Of a stretch of DNA of 64,000 nucleotides, positions 7,004 through 16,609 are shown in pieces (the first letter of the stretch is position 1; each line of letters starts with the position of its first letter). Source of the DNA: Campylobacterales bacterium (GTDB lineage: Bacteria > Campylobacterota > Campylobacteria > Campylobacterales > Sulfurimonadaceae). The stretch is taken from assembly GCA_026390075.1 (NCBI GenBank), contig JAPLGP010000055.1, positions 45,863-109,862 of the forward strand, written 5' to 3'. The notes beneath the pieces are model-generated. The model was not told where the DNA came from, ran no database searches, and worked only from the letters and a program-made list of their open reading frames with translations. Both the position numbers and the translations under genes were made by a program.

Positions 7004-9237
7004 GCGAAACTCTCATAGGACAAATCGACAAAATCCTTTTTGAAGAGGATGGATTTTTTATCGCTGTTTTAAAAACAAAAGAGAAAATCAGCGGTACTTA
7101 CTATGAGAGTGATGTCGCAAACCTCAAAGGCTCTGCCATAACGCTCAAAGGTGTTTGGCAAGAGCATAAAAAACACGGAAAAACTTTCAAATTTGACTTT
7201 TTAAAGGTCAATCAAAATCAACTCTTTTTCTTCCTAAACAAAATCATTAAAGGCTTTACAAAGAGTCTGACAAGTGAACTCATCGAGCATTTTGGAAATG
7301 AAAAACTGATTGATATTTTAGACAATGATATCGAAAGACTTTTAGAGTTTAACGGCATCAAAGAAAAACGGCTCAAAAAGATTCAAGCATCTTGGAAACA
7401 GTTTCGCTCCATGCGAGAGTTTGGGGAGTTTTTGGCTCCTTACGATGTTTCTCCTGCAATGCTGACCACCATCGCAACCGCTATGAAAGATGTGGAAAAT
7501 CCATGTGAAAAGATAAAAAACAATCCCTATATTTTGACTTCCATAAACTCCATAGGCTTTAAAAGAGCGGACGAGTTGGCTCTTAAAATGGGCGTGGAGA
7601 GAGAAAATGAGGGTCGCATAAGTTCTGCTATGGATTTTGTGCTTTTGAACTATTGCGAACAGCAGGGCAACAGTTGTGTGGCGAAAGAGGTTCTTTTTTC
7701 TGGGTTGAATGAGCTTTTAGGTTTTAGCGGTAAAAATCATCTTTATGAGGTGGCACTCATCGAGAGAGTTGCCGAGCAAAGTATAGTTATTATGAAAAAT
7801 GAGCGAGTTTCTCCTGCGAGACTTTACGATGCGGAAAAGTTTTTGTACGATACTTTTAAAGCAAGAGCAAAGATGGACAGCGGCGGTTTTGTAAAAGATT
7901 TGGATGCATTCTTGGCATGTGGAAATCTTCAACTCGGCGAACAGCAAAAAGAGGCGGTTGCGATTATAAACAACGGTGCATCTTTGCTTTTTTTGGTCGG
8001 TTACGCGGGAACGGGGAAAAGCACAACATCTAAAACTATCCTTGATTTACTCAACACCAGATATGAAAAACAAGAGATTATGACTTGTGCTTTGAGTGGC
8101 ATTGCTTCACAACGCATTGCCGATACGACGGGGTATGAGAGTGCAACGATACAGTCGCTTTTGGTAAAACATGAATCTCGTGATACTTTTCCCTACTCGG
8201 TCATGCTCATAGATGAAGCGTCGATGATAAACTCTTCTCTTTTTGCACGGCTTTTGGCGAAAGTGAGTAAAAGTGCAATCCTCATCATAGTCGGCGATGA
8301 TGCCCAACTCCCGCCAATAGGGGCTGGAAATGTTTTGAGTGACGCCTTGACGCTTCAAATCGCTCCCATAGTTAAGCTTACAAAAATTTATAGACAGAGT
8401 GAAGACCAAGCTATAACACTCATCGCAAATGAGATTCGCCTTGGAAATGTTCCTGAATATAGAAAAAAATATGAAGACTTTGAGTTTATAGATGTCTCCA
8501 TTCAAAACTATTATGGACTTAAAAATCAGCTCTCATCAAACGAGTTGCAAGAACTAAGAGAAGAGAATTCAAACGCAATAGTTTCTGAGATAATGCATAA
8601 GGTTTTAGAAAACATTGAAAAAGCAAGATACAGACTCAAAAACAAAGAGATAAAAGAGTATCTTAACTATTTTCAAGTGATAACGCCCATGAAAGGCGGA
8701 GTTTTAGGCTCAAACAATCTCAATAGTGTTTTGCAGGAGTATTTCAACCCAAACCCTAAAAAGTTCGTAAAAAAGGGCGGTGCAGAGTTTCGGCTGATGG
8801 ATAAAGTGGTGCATACCAAAAATGAGAACATGACTTCGTGGAGTGGTGAAGGCTTTAAGATGGGCGAAGATTCGGCACAAAGACGCATCTTTAACGGCAT
8901 GAGCGGACTGCTTTTTAATATTGAAGAGGAGGATGAACAGGTTTTTGTTTTTTATCCGAGTGAGGATATCGTGGTTGTTTATGAGTATGAGGAGATTAAG
9001 TCTTATTTGATGCTCTCTTACGCTTTGACAATCCATAAAGTGCAGGGAATGGAGTATGACATCGTCGTTATTCCGATGAGTTTTACGCACTTTATTATGC
9101 ATAACACAAAGCTTATTTATACGGCAATTACAAGGGCAAAACATAAGTGTATCCTCATAGGAGAGGGAAGTGCATTTGAGAGTGCCTGTCGCAAGTTTGA
9201 AGTCACACGGCGAGATACCGTGCTTTTGGAGTTGTAA
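7000..9237 (+). CDS. recD2: RecD2-like 5'-3' DNA helicase
   Basis: 745 residues, SF1B helicase of the RecD2 type (RecD-like without RecBC). The N-terminal OB-like region (IGQIDKILFEEDGFFIAVLK) and helix-hairpin-helix domain precede the motor. Walker A FLVGYAGTGKST is near residue 333, Walker B MLIDEASMI near 402, and GDDAQLPPIG and the C-terminal ALTIHKVQGMEYD / YTAITRAK motifs follow. It starts with TTG inside the mutY stop codon, so the two repair genes are translationally coupled. One exact dispersed 10-mer lies at 7914-7923 (Ala-Cys-Gly). It likely acts in recombination or replication-fork repair. Confidence 0.92.
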   Translation: MSETLIGQIDKILFEEDGFFIAVLKTKEKISGTYYESDVANLKGSAITLKGVWQEHKKHGKTFKFDFLKVNQNQLFFFLNKIIKGFTKSLTSELIEHFGNEKLIDILDNDIERLLEFNGIKEKRLKKIQASWKQFRSMREFGEFLAPYDVSPAMLTTIATAMKDVENPCEKIKNNPYILTSINSIGFKRADELALKMGVERENEGRISSAMDFVLLNYCEQQGNSCVAKEVLFSGLNELLGFSGKNHLYEVALIERVAEQSIVIMKNERVSPARLYDAEKFLYDTFKARAKMDSGGFVKDLDAFLACGNLQLGEQQKEAVAIINNGASLLFLVGYAGTGKSTTSKTILDLLNTRYEKQEIMTCALSGIASQRIADTTGYESATIQSLLVKHESRDTFPYSVMLIDEASMINSSLFARLLAKVSKSAILIIVGDDAQLPPIGAGNVLSDALTLQIAPIVKLTKIYRQSEDQAITLIANEIRLGNVPEYRKKYEDFEFIDVSIQNYYGLKNQLSSNELQELREENSNAIVSEIMHKVLENIEKARYRLKNKEIKEYLNYFQVITPMKGGVLGSNNLNSVLQEYFNPNPKKFVKKGGAEFRLMDKVVHTKNENMTSWSGEGFKMGEDSAQRRIFNGMSGLLFNIEEEDEQVFVFYPSEDIVVVYEYEEIKSYLMLSYALTIHKVQGMEYDIVVIPMSFTHFIMHNTKLIYTAITRAKHKCILIGEGSAFESACRKFEVTRRDTVLLEL

Positions 9238-9242
9238 GTTTT

Positions 9243-9596
9243 TTAAAGAACTGTTATGCAGTCTTCAGCTTTTGGAACAAGACATAAAAAACTATAACTC
9301 TCCTCTCCTAAAGTTTCATAGGCATGTGGAATATTTGCGGGAATAAGTAAAACATCCCCCGCAACTGCTTCAAAACTAGTATCGCCAATAATCACTTTTG
9401 CACGACCACTCAAAACATACTGCTCATGTTCTATGATATTTGTATGAAGTGGCATATGTCCACCTGCTTCGATTGTGAAGTTTCGCATTGCAAAGTTTGG
9501 CGACTCTTCTGGTGAGAGAAGCATCTTCATAGCAACCCCTTTTCCAGCTTTTTGAGGCATTGCCTCTACAGTACTGATTTTTTTATGGATAAACAT
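9243..9596 (-). CDS. Small cupin-domain protein
   Basis: 117 residues, a single cupin_2 barrel. The metal-binding motif 1 pattern is HMPLHTNIIEHEQYVLSGRA, and motif 2 is GDVLLIPANIPHAYE. Such stand-alone cupins bind a metal and may be sensors or enzymes; the substrate is unknown. It is convergent with recD2 (six bases apart) and divergent from the radical SAM gene. One dispersed 10-mer (9321-9330) encodes the IPHAYE segment, including the motif-2 histidine. Confidence 0.85.
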   Translation of the reverse strand: MFIHKKISTVEAMPQKAGKGVAMKMLLSPEESPNFAMRNFTIEAGGHMPLHTNIIEHEQYVLSGRAKVIIGDTSFEAVAGDVLLIPANIPHAYETLGEESYSFLCLVPKAEDCITVL

Positions 9597-9699
9597 TTTG
9601 AACCTCTTGATAGTATAAAATTTAATTTATAGTACCATAATTTTCTTTGACTTTTTTTATGCTAAAGTAACACTTCTTAATCTTATAAAAAGAGTTTGT

Positions 9700-10572
9700 A
9701 TGTATTTTCATCGTATTCATATTGAAGTGACTAATATTTGTGGTCTTTCATGTAGTTTTTGTCCGCCAAAACTACAACCAACAAAAACAATGTCACTTCC
9801 TTTTTTTGAAAAAGTACTTCAAGAGCTTCGCCCCTTTACAAAATCTTTGGCTTTTCATGTTATGGGCGACCCTCTTACGCTCTCAAATCTTTGGGAGTAT
9901 TTAAACATTGCACAGACTTATGGCTTTGAAGTGGAACTTACTACAAGCGGATATTATCTTAGTAAAACTTCTGTAGATGTGTTGTTTCACAAGGCTGTGC
10001 GACAACTCAACATTTCACTGAACGCTTACAATAAAAATAGTTTAAATCTTAGTTTTGATGCGTATATGAATGGTGTATTTATGGCATGTGGAAATAAGTT
10101 GCAAGACTTTCCAAAACCATTTATAAATCTGCGAGTTTGGAATCTTGACGAGGAATTTTCTGAGATCGAGTTTAATAGACTTTTATTTTTAAAATTAGAA
10201 AATTATTTTGATGTGAAAATAGATACAGAGGTGATTTATAAAAACAAAATAAAATCTCTTCGTCTTGCTTCAAAAATACTCCTTCATTTTGATAACTATT
10301 TTGAGTGGCCATCGTTAAAAAGTACACATGAGAGCGATGCACCTTGTTATGGTTTGAAATCGCATATAGGCATATTGGCGGATGGAACTGCTGTGCCGTG
10401 TTGTCTTGATGGAGAAGGTGTTATAAATCTTGGTAATTTACACAAGAGCTCACTTGCAGAGGTACTTCATTCTGGGAGAGCAAAGGCTATGATTGAGGGA
10501 TTTGCACATGGCAAAGCTGTTGAAGAGCTTTGCCGAAAATGTAGTTATAAAGAGCGTTTTAAAACAATATAG
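9700..10572 (+). CDS. Radical SAM/SPASM-domain protein
   Basis: 290 residues. The radical SAM cluster motif C14-x3-C18-x2-C21 is in NICGLSCSFCPP. A C-terminal SPASM-like region holds the auxiliary-cluster cysteines (ADGTAVPCCLDGEG and ELCRKCSY). SPASM proteins modify peptides or small molecules using 5'-deoxyadenosyl radicals; no precursor peptide gene is evident nearby. The promoter region is shared with the divergent cupin. One dispersed 10-mer at 10083-10092 encodes Ala-Cys-Gly. The substrate cannot be assigned. Confidence 0.88.
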   Translation: MYFHRIHIEVTNICGLSCSFCPPKLQPTKTMSLPFFEKVLQELRPFTKSLAFHVMGDPLTLSNLWEYLNIAQTYGFEVELTTSGYYLSKTSVDVLFHKAVRQLNISLNAYNKNSLNLSFDAYMNGVFMACGNKLQDFPKPFINLRVWNLDEEFSEIEFNRLLFLKLENYFDVKIDTEVIYKNKIKSLRLASKILLHFDNYFEWPSLKSTHESDAPCYGLKSHIGILADGTAVPCCLDGEGVINLGNLHKSSLAEVLHSGRAKAMIEGFAHGKAVEELCRKCSYKERFKTI

Positions 10573-12330
10573 TCATGAGTCATGATGCGTCTCTGGTGCT
10601 ATTGCACTCACATCCATATGTTCTATATTTATACCCTTTCCATCGATACATTCAGGGCAGATAGCTTTTGCTCGAGACATAAGAACAGGAATATAAAAGA
10701 GTGAAACAAGTGTAGAAGCGATACTTCCAAAGATGAGGGCAATACCAAGTCCACCAAAAATTGGGTCAGTTGCGAGGAGTAAACTTCCTAAAATAATTGC
10801 GACAGCCGTGAGTAAAATCGGTTTTGCCCTTGTGGATGTTGATATGGCGATAGCTCTGTTTTTTTCTATACCGCTTTCAATGAGTGACCTTGTAAAATCT
10901 ATGAGAAGCAGTGAACTTCTAGCACTAATTCCCATGAGTGAGATGAACCCAATAAGTGATGTAGCAGTGAGATAGAAGTGCACATCTGTAAGTATGAGAG
11001 CAATGATATCTGTTATAAAATGCCCAATAATTACCCCGATGATGGATAAAAAACTTCCTACTAAAACTATGCCACTCAGTGCAAAAGATTTATAATAAAC
11101 AACCATTAAAAGGAACATAAGAACCAAAGCAGAGATGAACGCTCCGCCTAAATCTCTAAATGTATCAAGAGAAACCTTCATCTCTCCATCCCAGCGCACC
11201 AAAACTTTTTCTTTTGTCTCTTTGTGAACCAACTCTAAGTCAAACATATAGGTACTCATGCCAGTTAATCTTGTGATATTAAAATCTCTTGAGAGTTTTT
11301 CTATCATTTTTTCTCTTGCATCCATAAGCGGATACACTTGGGATACTAAGTCACATTCAGCTGTTACTGAAACCATATTTCTCATATTTTTTTTAAAAAT
11401 AGTTGGGTCGGCAACTGTAGGAACTATATCTACAACCTCTTTCATTGGAACCATTATTCCAGCCATATTTATTAGTTTTAATCTTGATAATTTTAATTCA
11501 AGCTCTTCTTTAGAAGGGTGTTCTAAAATCCTAGTTTCATCTGTTAAACTGACAAAAATTGGAATTTGGTCTTGTTGTAAACCTGAATTTTTTATAGCAA
11601 CAACGCTTCCCTTAAATGCCATATATAAGATATTACTCACTTGCTCCACACTTAAATCACTGCCTATAATTTTTTCAACATTTGGAAGTACTTCAAATCT
11701 TGTATAAACATCATCTTGTAAAACATCAATATCTACGAGTCCTTCAGTCTCTTTGAGTGCATCATACACAACTTTGGAAGTTTCTCTTAAAAGTAAATTA
11801 TCTTTACCAAATAAATTAACAACTATGGTTGCAAATGTCGGTGGACCTGAGGGCATTTCTATGAATTTTACTGTAGCACCTTTATAAACACTTTCACATT
11901 TTTGTTGAATAATAGGTCTTATTCTATGTATCATCATGTAAGATGCTTCATCTCGTCCATGTTTATCGGTTAAATTTACAACGATTTCTGCTTGGCTTTT
12001 TAAACTCTTAAAAGAACTCCCCTTTACGAGCCCTGCATAATCAAGCGGAGCACCTTGCGCTAAAAACATCTCTATATTTAAAATCTCTTTTTCTTGCTTT
12101 AAGTTATCTAAAACACACTCAACAACTTCTTTTGTCTGATTGATAGTGCTGTTGGTTGCAGTATCAACATAAATACTGAAAGTATTTGCACTTTTTCCAG
12201 GTAACATTTTTGCAAGAACTATTCTCGTTGGTATCATCATAAGAGAGAAAATCAAAAGTCCTAAGACTATAAATCCGATTTTTCTTTGCTCTTTTCTATC
12301 ACTAGCAATTTTATATATATACTCTTCCAT
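10573..12330 (-). CDS. RND efflux transporter, C-terminal half (split)
   Basis: 585 residues corresponding to transmembrane helices 7-12 and the second periplasmic domain of an HAE1/AcrB-type RND permease. It has TM7 near residues 18-38, a long periplasmic region, then five helices from about residue 395 containing LIGFISLMGISARSSLLLIDF. It is in the same reading frame as the upstream ORF, separated only by one TAG and one ATT codon. Both halves together would make a 1,111-codon RND protein. An AAAGGA site 12 bases before the ATG could allow independent initiation. It may be a natural two-gene split or a recent amber mutation. Confidence 0.85.
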   Translation of the reverse strand: MEEYIYKIASDRKEQRKIGFIVLGLLIFSLMMIPTRIVLAKMLPGKSANTFSIYVDTATNSTINQTKEVVECVLDNLKQEKEILNIEMFLAQGAPLDYAGLVKGSSFKSLKSQAEIVVNLTDKHGRDEASYMMIHRIRPIIQQKCESVYKGATVKFIEMPSGPPTFATIVVNLFGKDNLLLRETSKVVYDALKETEGLVDIDVLQDDVYTRFEVLPNVEKIIGSDLSVEQVSNILYMAFKGSVVAIKNSGLQQDQIPIFVSLTDETRILEHPSKEELELKLSRLKLINMAGIMVPMKEVVDIVPTVADPTIFKKNMRNMVSVTAECDLVSQVYPLMDAREKMIEKLSRDFNITRLTGMSTYMFDLELVHKETKEKVLVRWDGEMKVSLDTFRDLGGAFISALVLMFLLMVVYYKSFALSGIVLVGSFLSIIGVIIGHFITDIIALILTDVHFYLTATSLIGFISLMGISARSSLLLIDFTRSLIESGIEKNRAIAISTSTRAKPILLTAVAIILGSLLLATDPIFGGLGIALIFGSIASTLVSLFYIPVLMSRAKAICPECIDGKGINIEHMDVSAIAPETHHDS

Positions 12331-12333
12331 AAT

Positions 12334-13908
12334 CTAATGATGTCCTTTAACTTGTTTGACTAATTTTTTTGCTAAATAAGGAGTAAACACATAGGCTACA
12401 AATAAAGATACAGCAAGAGCAACAGGAACATTGAGTGGAATTGGTAGCATAAATTGCCCCATCATTCCACCAACAAAAGCCATAGGTATCATTGTAAGCA
12501 TAATAGCAATCGTTGCTATGTTTGTGGATGGACCTATTTCATCGGTAGCTTCAATAATTATTTGGTCAAAATCTTTATGCGCAGATTCTTTTAAGTGCAT
12601 TCGCCTATGTATATTTTCAATAACAATAATTGCATCATCCACGATAAGACCAAGACTAAGTAAAAATGCAAAAAGAGTAATTCTGTTAATAGTTTGGTCA
12701 GTCATAAGTGCTATGAAAAGAGTAGCAGCAAGTATCATGGGAACTGCAATTGTTACAACAAGAGACTCTCTCCATCCTAAAAAAGGAATAAGTATAAGTG
12801 AAATGATAGCGATTGTAAGAACAAGGTGATGCACTAACTCATTTACGGCTTCATTGGCTCTTTCTCCATAGTTTCTTGTTATGATGTATCCAAGACCATG
12901 TTTGCTCAGCTCTTCTTCACTCTCTTTAAGTGTTTCTGTAATACTCTCGGCTAAATGAACGGCGTTTGTTCCCTTAAGTTTGGAGATAGTCATTGTAACT
13001 TGGTCTTGTGCGTCCGTAAAAGGTGCACCATCTGCTTGATAGCTAATAAGTGCATCTTGATAGTTTTGTATGTCATAAAAATATTGCACATCTGCTATAT
13101 CTTTAAGATATATAAGTGAGTCCATGTATTTGGCAACAATCAAATTTTGGAGGTCTTCTATGTCATTAATAGCATTCTTTACACCAAATACGATGAGCGT
13201 ATTGTCCTTTGTAGGCAGATCAACTTCTGGAGAATTTTTTGCAATAGCTTGGATTGATTGAACAACTTGACCGATGGATATATGATAACCAGAGAGTTTG
13301 TCTAGGTCTAAGAGAACATTAAATTGTGGTTTTTTTGCACCTTTTAAAGTAGTTTTTGAAATATGTTCTATAGAATTTATCTCTTGTTGAATATCTTTTA
13401 TCTGTTTATATAAAACAATATGATCAATACCTTTTTCTTCTTTTTTGTAAAAAGCTACTGTAACTATCGGAACATCAATATCAATGTCAAAAGGCTTTAC
13501 AAGTGGCATCATGGTTCCGCCTGGGAGTGCATCCATATTTTGCATAACTTTATCATAGAGTTTTAAGTTTGATGACTCTCTATCTTCACCAATGTCGTAT
13601 TGTATGTTTAACATACCAACATTGTGCATTGCCGTAGAGTAAATATCCTTTATGCCCTTTATTTCACTTATTCTTCGCTCTAGTGGTTTTAAAATTGCAT
13701 TGTTAATCTCATCTGGCGAAGCGCCTGGCATAGGAACGATTATAGAACCACCACTTACTGCAATCTGAGGGTCTTCTTCTCTGGGCATAATTTCTAAAGA
13801 TATATAACCTAATGAAAGTATAGAAAATGCAAGAATAGCAGTTAACGGATTATTTAAAAAAGCTTTTGCCAGATAACCTGCAATATTGTTAATTTTGTAT
13901 GGTTTCAT
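12334..13908 (-). CDS. RND efflux transporter, N-terminal half (split)
   Basis: 524 residues: TM1, the first periplasmic porter domain (MPREEDPQI start, then EINNAILKPLERRISEIKGI) and TM2-6. The TM4 proton-relay motif GLIVDDAIIVIENIHRR is intact, as is the TM6 end VAYVFTPYLAKKLVKQVKG. The ORF ends at a TAG lying in the cytoplasmic linker that joins TM6 to TM7 in RND pumps, and the C-terminal half continues in the same frame. No membrane-fusion adaptor or TolC gene accompanies it. The gene begins inside the stop of the preceding 234-residue ORF (ATGA). No copy of the dispersed 10-mer occurs here. Confidence 0.88.
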   Translation of the reverse strand: MKPYKINNIAGYLAKAFLNNPLTAILAFSILSLGYISLEIMPREEDPQIAVSGGSIIVPMPGASPDEINNAILKPLERRISEIKGIKDIYSTAMHNVGMLNIQYDIGEDRESSNLKLYDKVMQNMDALPGGTMMPLVKPFDIDIDVPIVTVAFYKKEEKGIDHIVLYKQIKDIQQEINSIEHISKTTLKGAKKPQFNVLLDLDKLSGYHISIGQVVQSIQAIAKNSPEVDLPTKDNTLIVFGVKNAINDIEDLQNLIVAKYMDSLIYLKDIADVQYFYDIQNYQDALISYQADGAPFTDAQDQVTMTISKLKGTNAVHLAESITETLKESEEELSKHGLGYIITRNYGERANEAVNELVHHLVLTIAIISLILIPFLGWRESLVVTIAVPMILAATLFIALMTDQTINRITLFAFLLSLGLIVDDAIIVIENIHRRMHLKESAHKDFDQIIIEATDEIGPSTNIATIAIMLTMIPMAFVGGMMGQFMLPIPLNVPVALAVSLFVAYVFTPYLAKKLVKQVKGHH

Positions 13909-14609
13909 TTTATTCCTGAATATTTATCATATGAACTTTTTAGAGAGTCGATAACAGTACTAATTTCACTTTTATCTAATATTGTTTCTGCAGTAGTTGA
14001 GTCTATATTTTTTAAAAAATCGCTCTCTTTTTGTCCAACACCAAGTAATGCAATATTTGTAACAAGCCAATCATTCTTTTTAAGTTTAGCACGGTCTATA
14101 ACGGTATTTACAAAATCTTCTCTATTTGTAAAGGATTGGTCTTGTAGTTTTAAAAGATTTTGGTATTGGTAATCATCTATGCCATAAGTTTTTAGGGTAC
14201 CTAACATGTGTGGATTTACTTTGAAGTTTGTTGGTAGCTTGACATATCTTTTTGATTGAAATAGGTTTATTTTTTCATTATCAAACATCATATAGGCATC
14301 AATTTTTATGTCATAAAAATCGCTTTTTTTGCTTATCTCTAAGATTTTTTCAATTTTTGATATTTCATTTATATCAAAATGTGTTGAATATTTACGATTC
14401 ATATCTTCGCTCTTGTCTTGAGAGAGAGTTGCTATGTAATCCACTCTTGAATTAATGTATTTGATTTGAGCTAAATTGATTTTTTTATTATCATGCTCAT
14501 AAAAATTTACTAGTTTTGTATCAATCGCTTTTAAGCACAATAACCCCAATATTACAGTTGCAAGTATTGATAGCAATAATAATACTTTTACATTCTCTGT
14601 AAGTTTCAT
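13905..14609 (-). CDS. Membrane-anchored periplasmic hypothetical protein
   Basis: 234 residues with one N-terminal transmembrane segment (about residues 8-27) and a lysine/aspartate-rich, probably helical extracytoplasmic domain. I recognise no family. It is the first gene of the operon with the split RND transporter and overlaps it by four bases (ATGA), so the protein may be an accessory to the pump. It occupies the place where a membrane-fusion adaptor would normally be encoded, but I see no lipoyl or hairpin signature to call it one. Confidence 0.55.
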   Translation of the reverse strand: MKLTENVKVLLLLSILATVILGLLCLKAIDTKLVNFYEHDNKKINLAQIKYINSRVDYIATLSQDKSEDMNRKYSTHFDINEISKIEKILEISKKSDFYDIKIDAYMMFDNEKINLFQSKRYVKLPTNFKVNPHMLGTLKTYGIDDYQYQNLLKLQDQSFTNREDFVNTVIDRAKLKKNDWLVTNIALLGVGQKESDFLKNIDSTTAETILDKSEISTVIDSLKSSYDKYSGIK

Positions 14610-14821
14610 TTGTATCCTTTTTTTTGAGTAGTTTAATAAGAAGATTTTATATCATTAAAGCATAAAAAAACAATACTATTTATTTGTTATAGAAATATTA
14701 ATACTATTTCTTACTTTATTACACAAAGTTACTATAAATAATAAAAAATAATACCTTTCTAAAGCAGATATATTAAATAAGTTGATATGCTTATGCTTAT
14801 AAAATAAAGAAAGGGTGTTTA

Positions 14822-15445
14822 ATGAAAAATGTATTATTTGTAACTATTTTAATGCTTGGATTGAGTTTAACTCTTAATGCAAGAGATATAGATGGAAATA
14901 TAATTGTTGTAAAAAACGGTTTATCGTATGAAAAAGATCAAAAAGAAGTTTTTACAGGGAATGCATATTTCTTTTTTGAAAATGGTAAAACAAAAAAAAT
15001 CGTTCCTTATTATCAAGGATTAATGGATGGAAGATTGACGGAATGGCGTAGCACAGGAGATATAAAAACGGTTGCTTACTTTAGAAAAGGAAAACAAGAT
15101 GGTGAGTATATAGCTAATTATGAGAATGATAAAAAGGCGATAGTAGCTTATTTTAAAAATGGTTTACAAGATGGGGAAGTAAATACATGGCATGAAAATG
15201 GTAGAAAAAAAAGTAGTTCTTATTTTAAAAATGATCTTCAAGATGGTGAATCTAAAACTTGGTATGATAGTGGCAACCTTGCATCTCAAGGTAATTATAT
15301 AAATGGTAAAAAAGATGGCATTCATAAAAAATGGCATGAAAACGGACAGTTAGGGTATAAAGCCTTTTTTGCTAATGACAAGGTAGTTGGAGAAATTGAT
15401 ATTTGGGATCAAAATGGTGTTTATGTACCAAAAAAGAGTATATAA
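14822..15445 (+). CDS. MORN-variant repeat protein (YwqK-like), secreted
   Basis: 207 residues with a cleavable-looking signal peptide (MKNVLFVTILMLGLSLTLNA). About six tandem MORN-variant repeats of the pattern 'NGxxxxxxYKNGxxDGxxxxWHENG' follow, for example FKNGLQDGEVNTWHENGRKK and YINGKKDGIHKKWHENGQ. These beta-hairpin repeats occur in YwqK-family proteins. An AAAGGG ribosome site precedes the ATG. It is the first gene of an operon with a MotA/TolQ-like and a MotB/OmpA-like gene, suggesting an envelope role beside the motor complex. No toxin partner is visible. Confidence 0.8.
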   Translation: MKNVLFVTILMLGLSLTLNARDIDGNIIVVKNGLSYEKDQKEVFTGNAYFFFENGKTKKIVPYYQGLMDGRLTEWRSTGDIKTVAYFRKGKQDGEYIANYENDKKAIVAYFKNGLQDGEVNTWHENGRKKSSSYFKNDLQDGESKTWYDSGNLASQGNYINGKKDGIHKKWHENGQLGYKAFFANDKVVGEIDIWDQNGVYVPKKSI

Positions 15446-15478
15446 TTTCACTTTTTATCTAACATTTTAGGAACAAAT

Positions 15479-16609
15479 ATGCCATCTTCAAAAAGCACTT
15501 CGTTATGTTCTGCAAATTTTATTGTAATATCTATGATTCCTACACTATTTTTTATCGCGATAGTGTTGGGATATACAAGCATAATTCCACTTAATGTACC
15601 TCTATCTTCTGTGTTTATTATTGGATTTATTTTGCTTACATTTTTGATGTTTGCAAAACATAATGCGAACTATAGTATTTGTAAAATGCGTTCTTCTTAT
15701 ATAAAAATGGAAGAAATGCTTAAAGACAAACTTGAATTAAATTCTTTGGTTATCAATAGTGAAAGAAAATCTATTCTGGATATAGATGATTTTTTAAATA
15801 ACTACTATTCAGAGATTAGAAATAACAACTTTGTAGCTGTTGCTGCTTCTATATTTCCTATGCTTGGAATTTTAGGTACATTTTTGGCAATTTCTATCTC
15901 TATGCCTACTTTTTCTGTTTCAGATACAACAGCATTGGATAATGATATATCAATTCTTCTAAGTGGTATTGGTTCTGCTTTTTATGCTTCTATCTACGGT
16001 ATTTTACTTTCCTTAATATGGACATATTTTGAAAAAAGTGGTCTTAGTAAAATTGATCATTATTTTGCAACTCTTAAAACAAGATTTAAAGCAGAATTAT
16101 GGTCAAAAGATGAATTAACAATATATAAATATTCACAATATGAGCTAAAAGATAATAGATTTGTAACGGCTTTAAGAGAAACATTTAATCTTGATTTTGT
16201 TCAAACTTTGAATGAACAGCATCTATCAAGTTTCAAACAAATTATGCATGAAAGCAATCATAATTTTACGCAAATAGCAAATTATCTTCAATTTGCATCT
16301 AAAGAGCTAAAAGATACTCTTTCAATGATGGATAATAATTCAAATGCGCAAGAAGCTAAAAATCAGATAGAAAAAAATCTATTGGACTTCACTTATGCAA
16401 CAAGAAGCTTTGAAAAAACTACTAAAGTTTTTAATGCACATCTTACTGCATCTTTAGATAAAACATTTGAAAAGATTGATACTGAAATAGGTAGTATTGT
16501 GATTAAATTAGCTGATTTTGCAACACATGTTAGCTTGGAAAGCAAGGAAGTTCAAGACAGCATAAAAAGATATCACCAGATGATTGCTACTCATATAAAA
16601 GAAAGATAG
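15479..16609 (+). CDS. MotA/TolQ/ExbB-family proton-channel protein (ZorA-like)
   Basis: 376 residues. Four hydrophobic segments lie at about 12-32, 42-58, 118-141 and 158-184. The last two carry the family core: FPMLGILGTFLAISI and ISILLSGIGSAFYASIYGILLSL. A largely helical cytoplasmic tail of about 190 residues follows. With the next gene it should form a proton-driven rotary or energising unit. The pairing of a tailed MotA/TolQ protein with a MotB-OmpA protein is the arrangement of ZorA/ZorB in Zorya anti-phage systems. The tail here is short, and no ZorC/D/E effector is present. An uncharacterised envelope motor is the main alternative. Confidence 0.75.
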   Translation: MPSSKSTSLCSANFIVISMIPTLFFIAIVLGYTSIIPLNVPLSSVFIIGFILLTFLMFAKHNANYSICKMRSSYIKMEEMLKDKLELNSLVINSERKSILDIDDFLNNYYSEIRNNNFVAVAASIFPMLGILGTFLAISISMPTFSVSDTTALDNDISILLSGIGSAFYASIYGILLSLIWTYFEKSGLSKIDHYFATLKTRFKAELWSKDELTIYKYSQYELKDNRFVTALRETFNLDFVQTLNEQHLSSFKQIMHESNHNFTQIANYLQFASKELKDTLSMMDNNSNAQEAKNQIEKNLLDFTYATRSFEKTTKVFNAHLTASLDKTFEKIDTEIGSIVIKLADFATHVSLESKEVQDSIKRYHQMIATHIKER

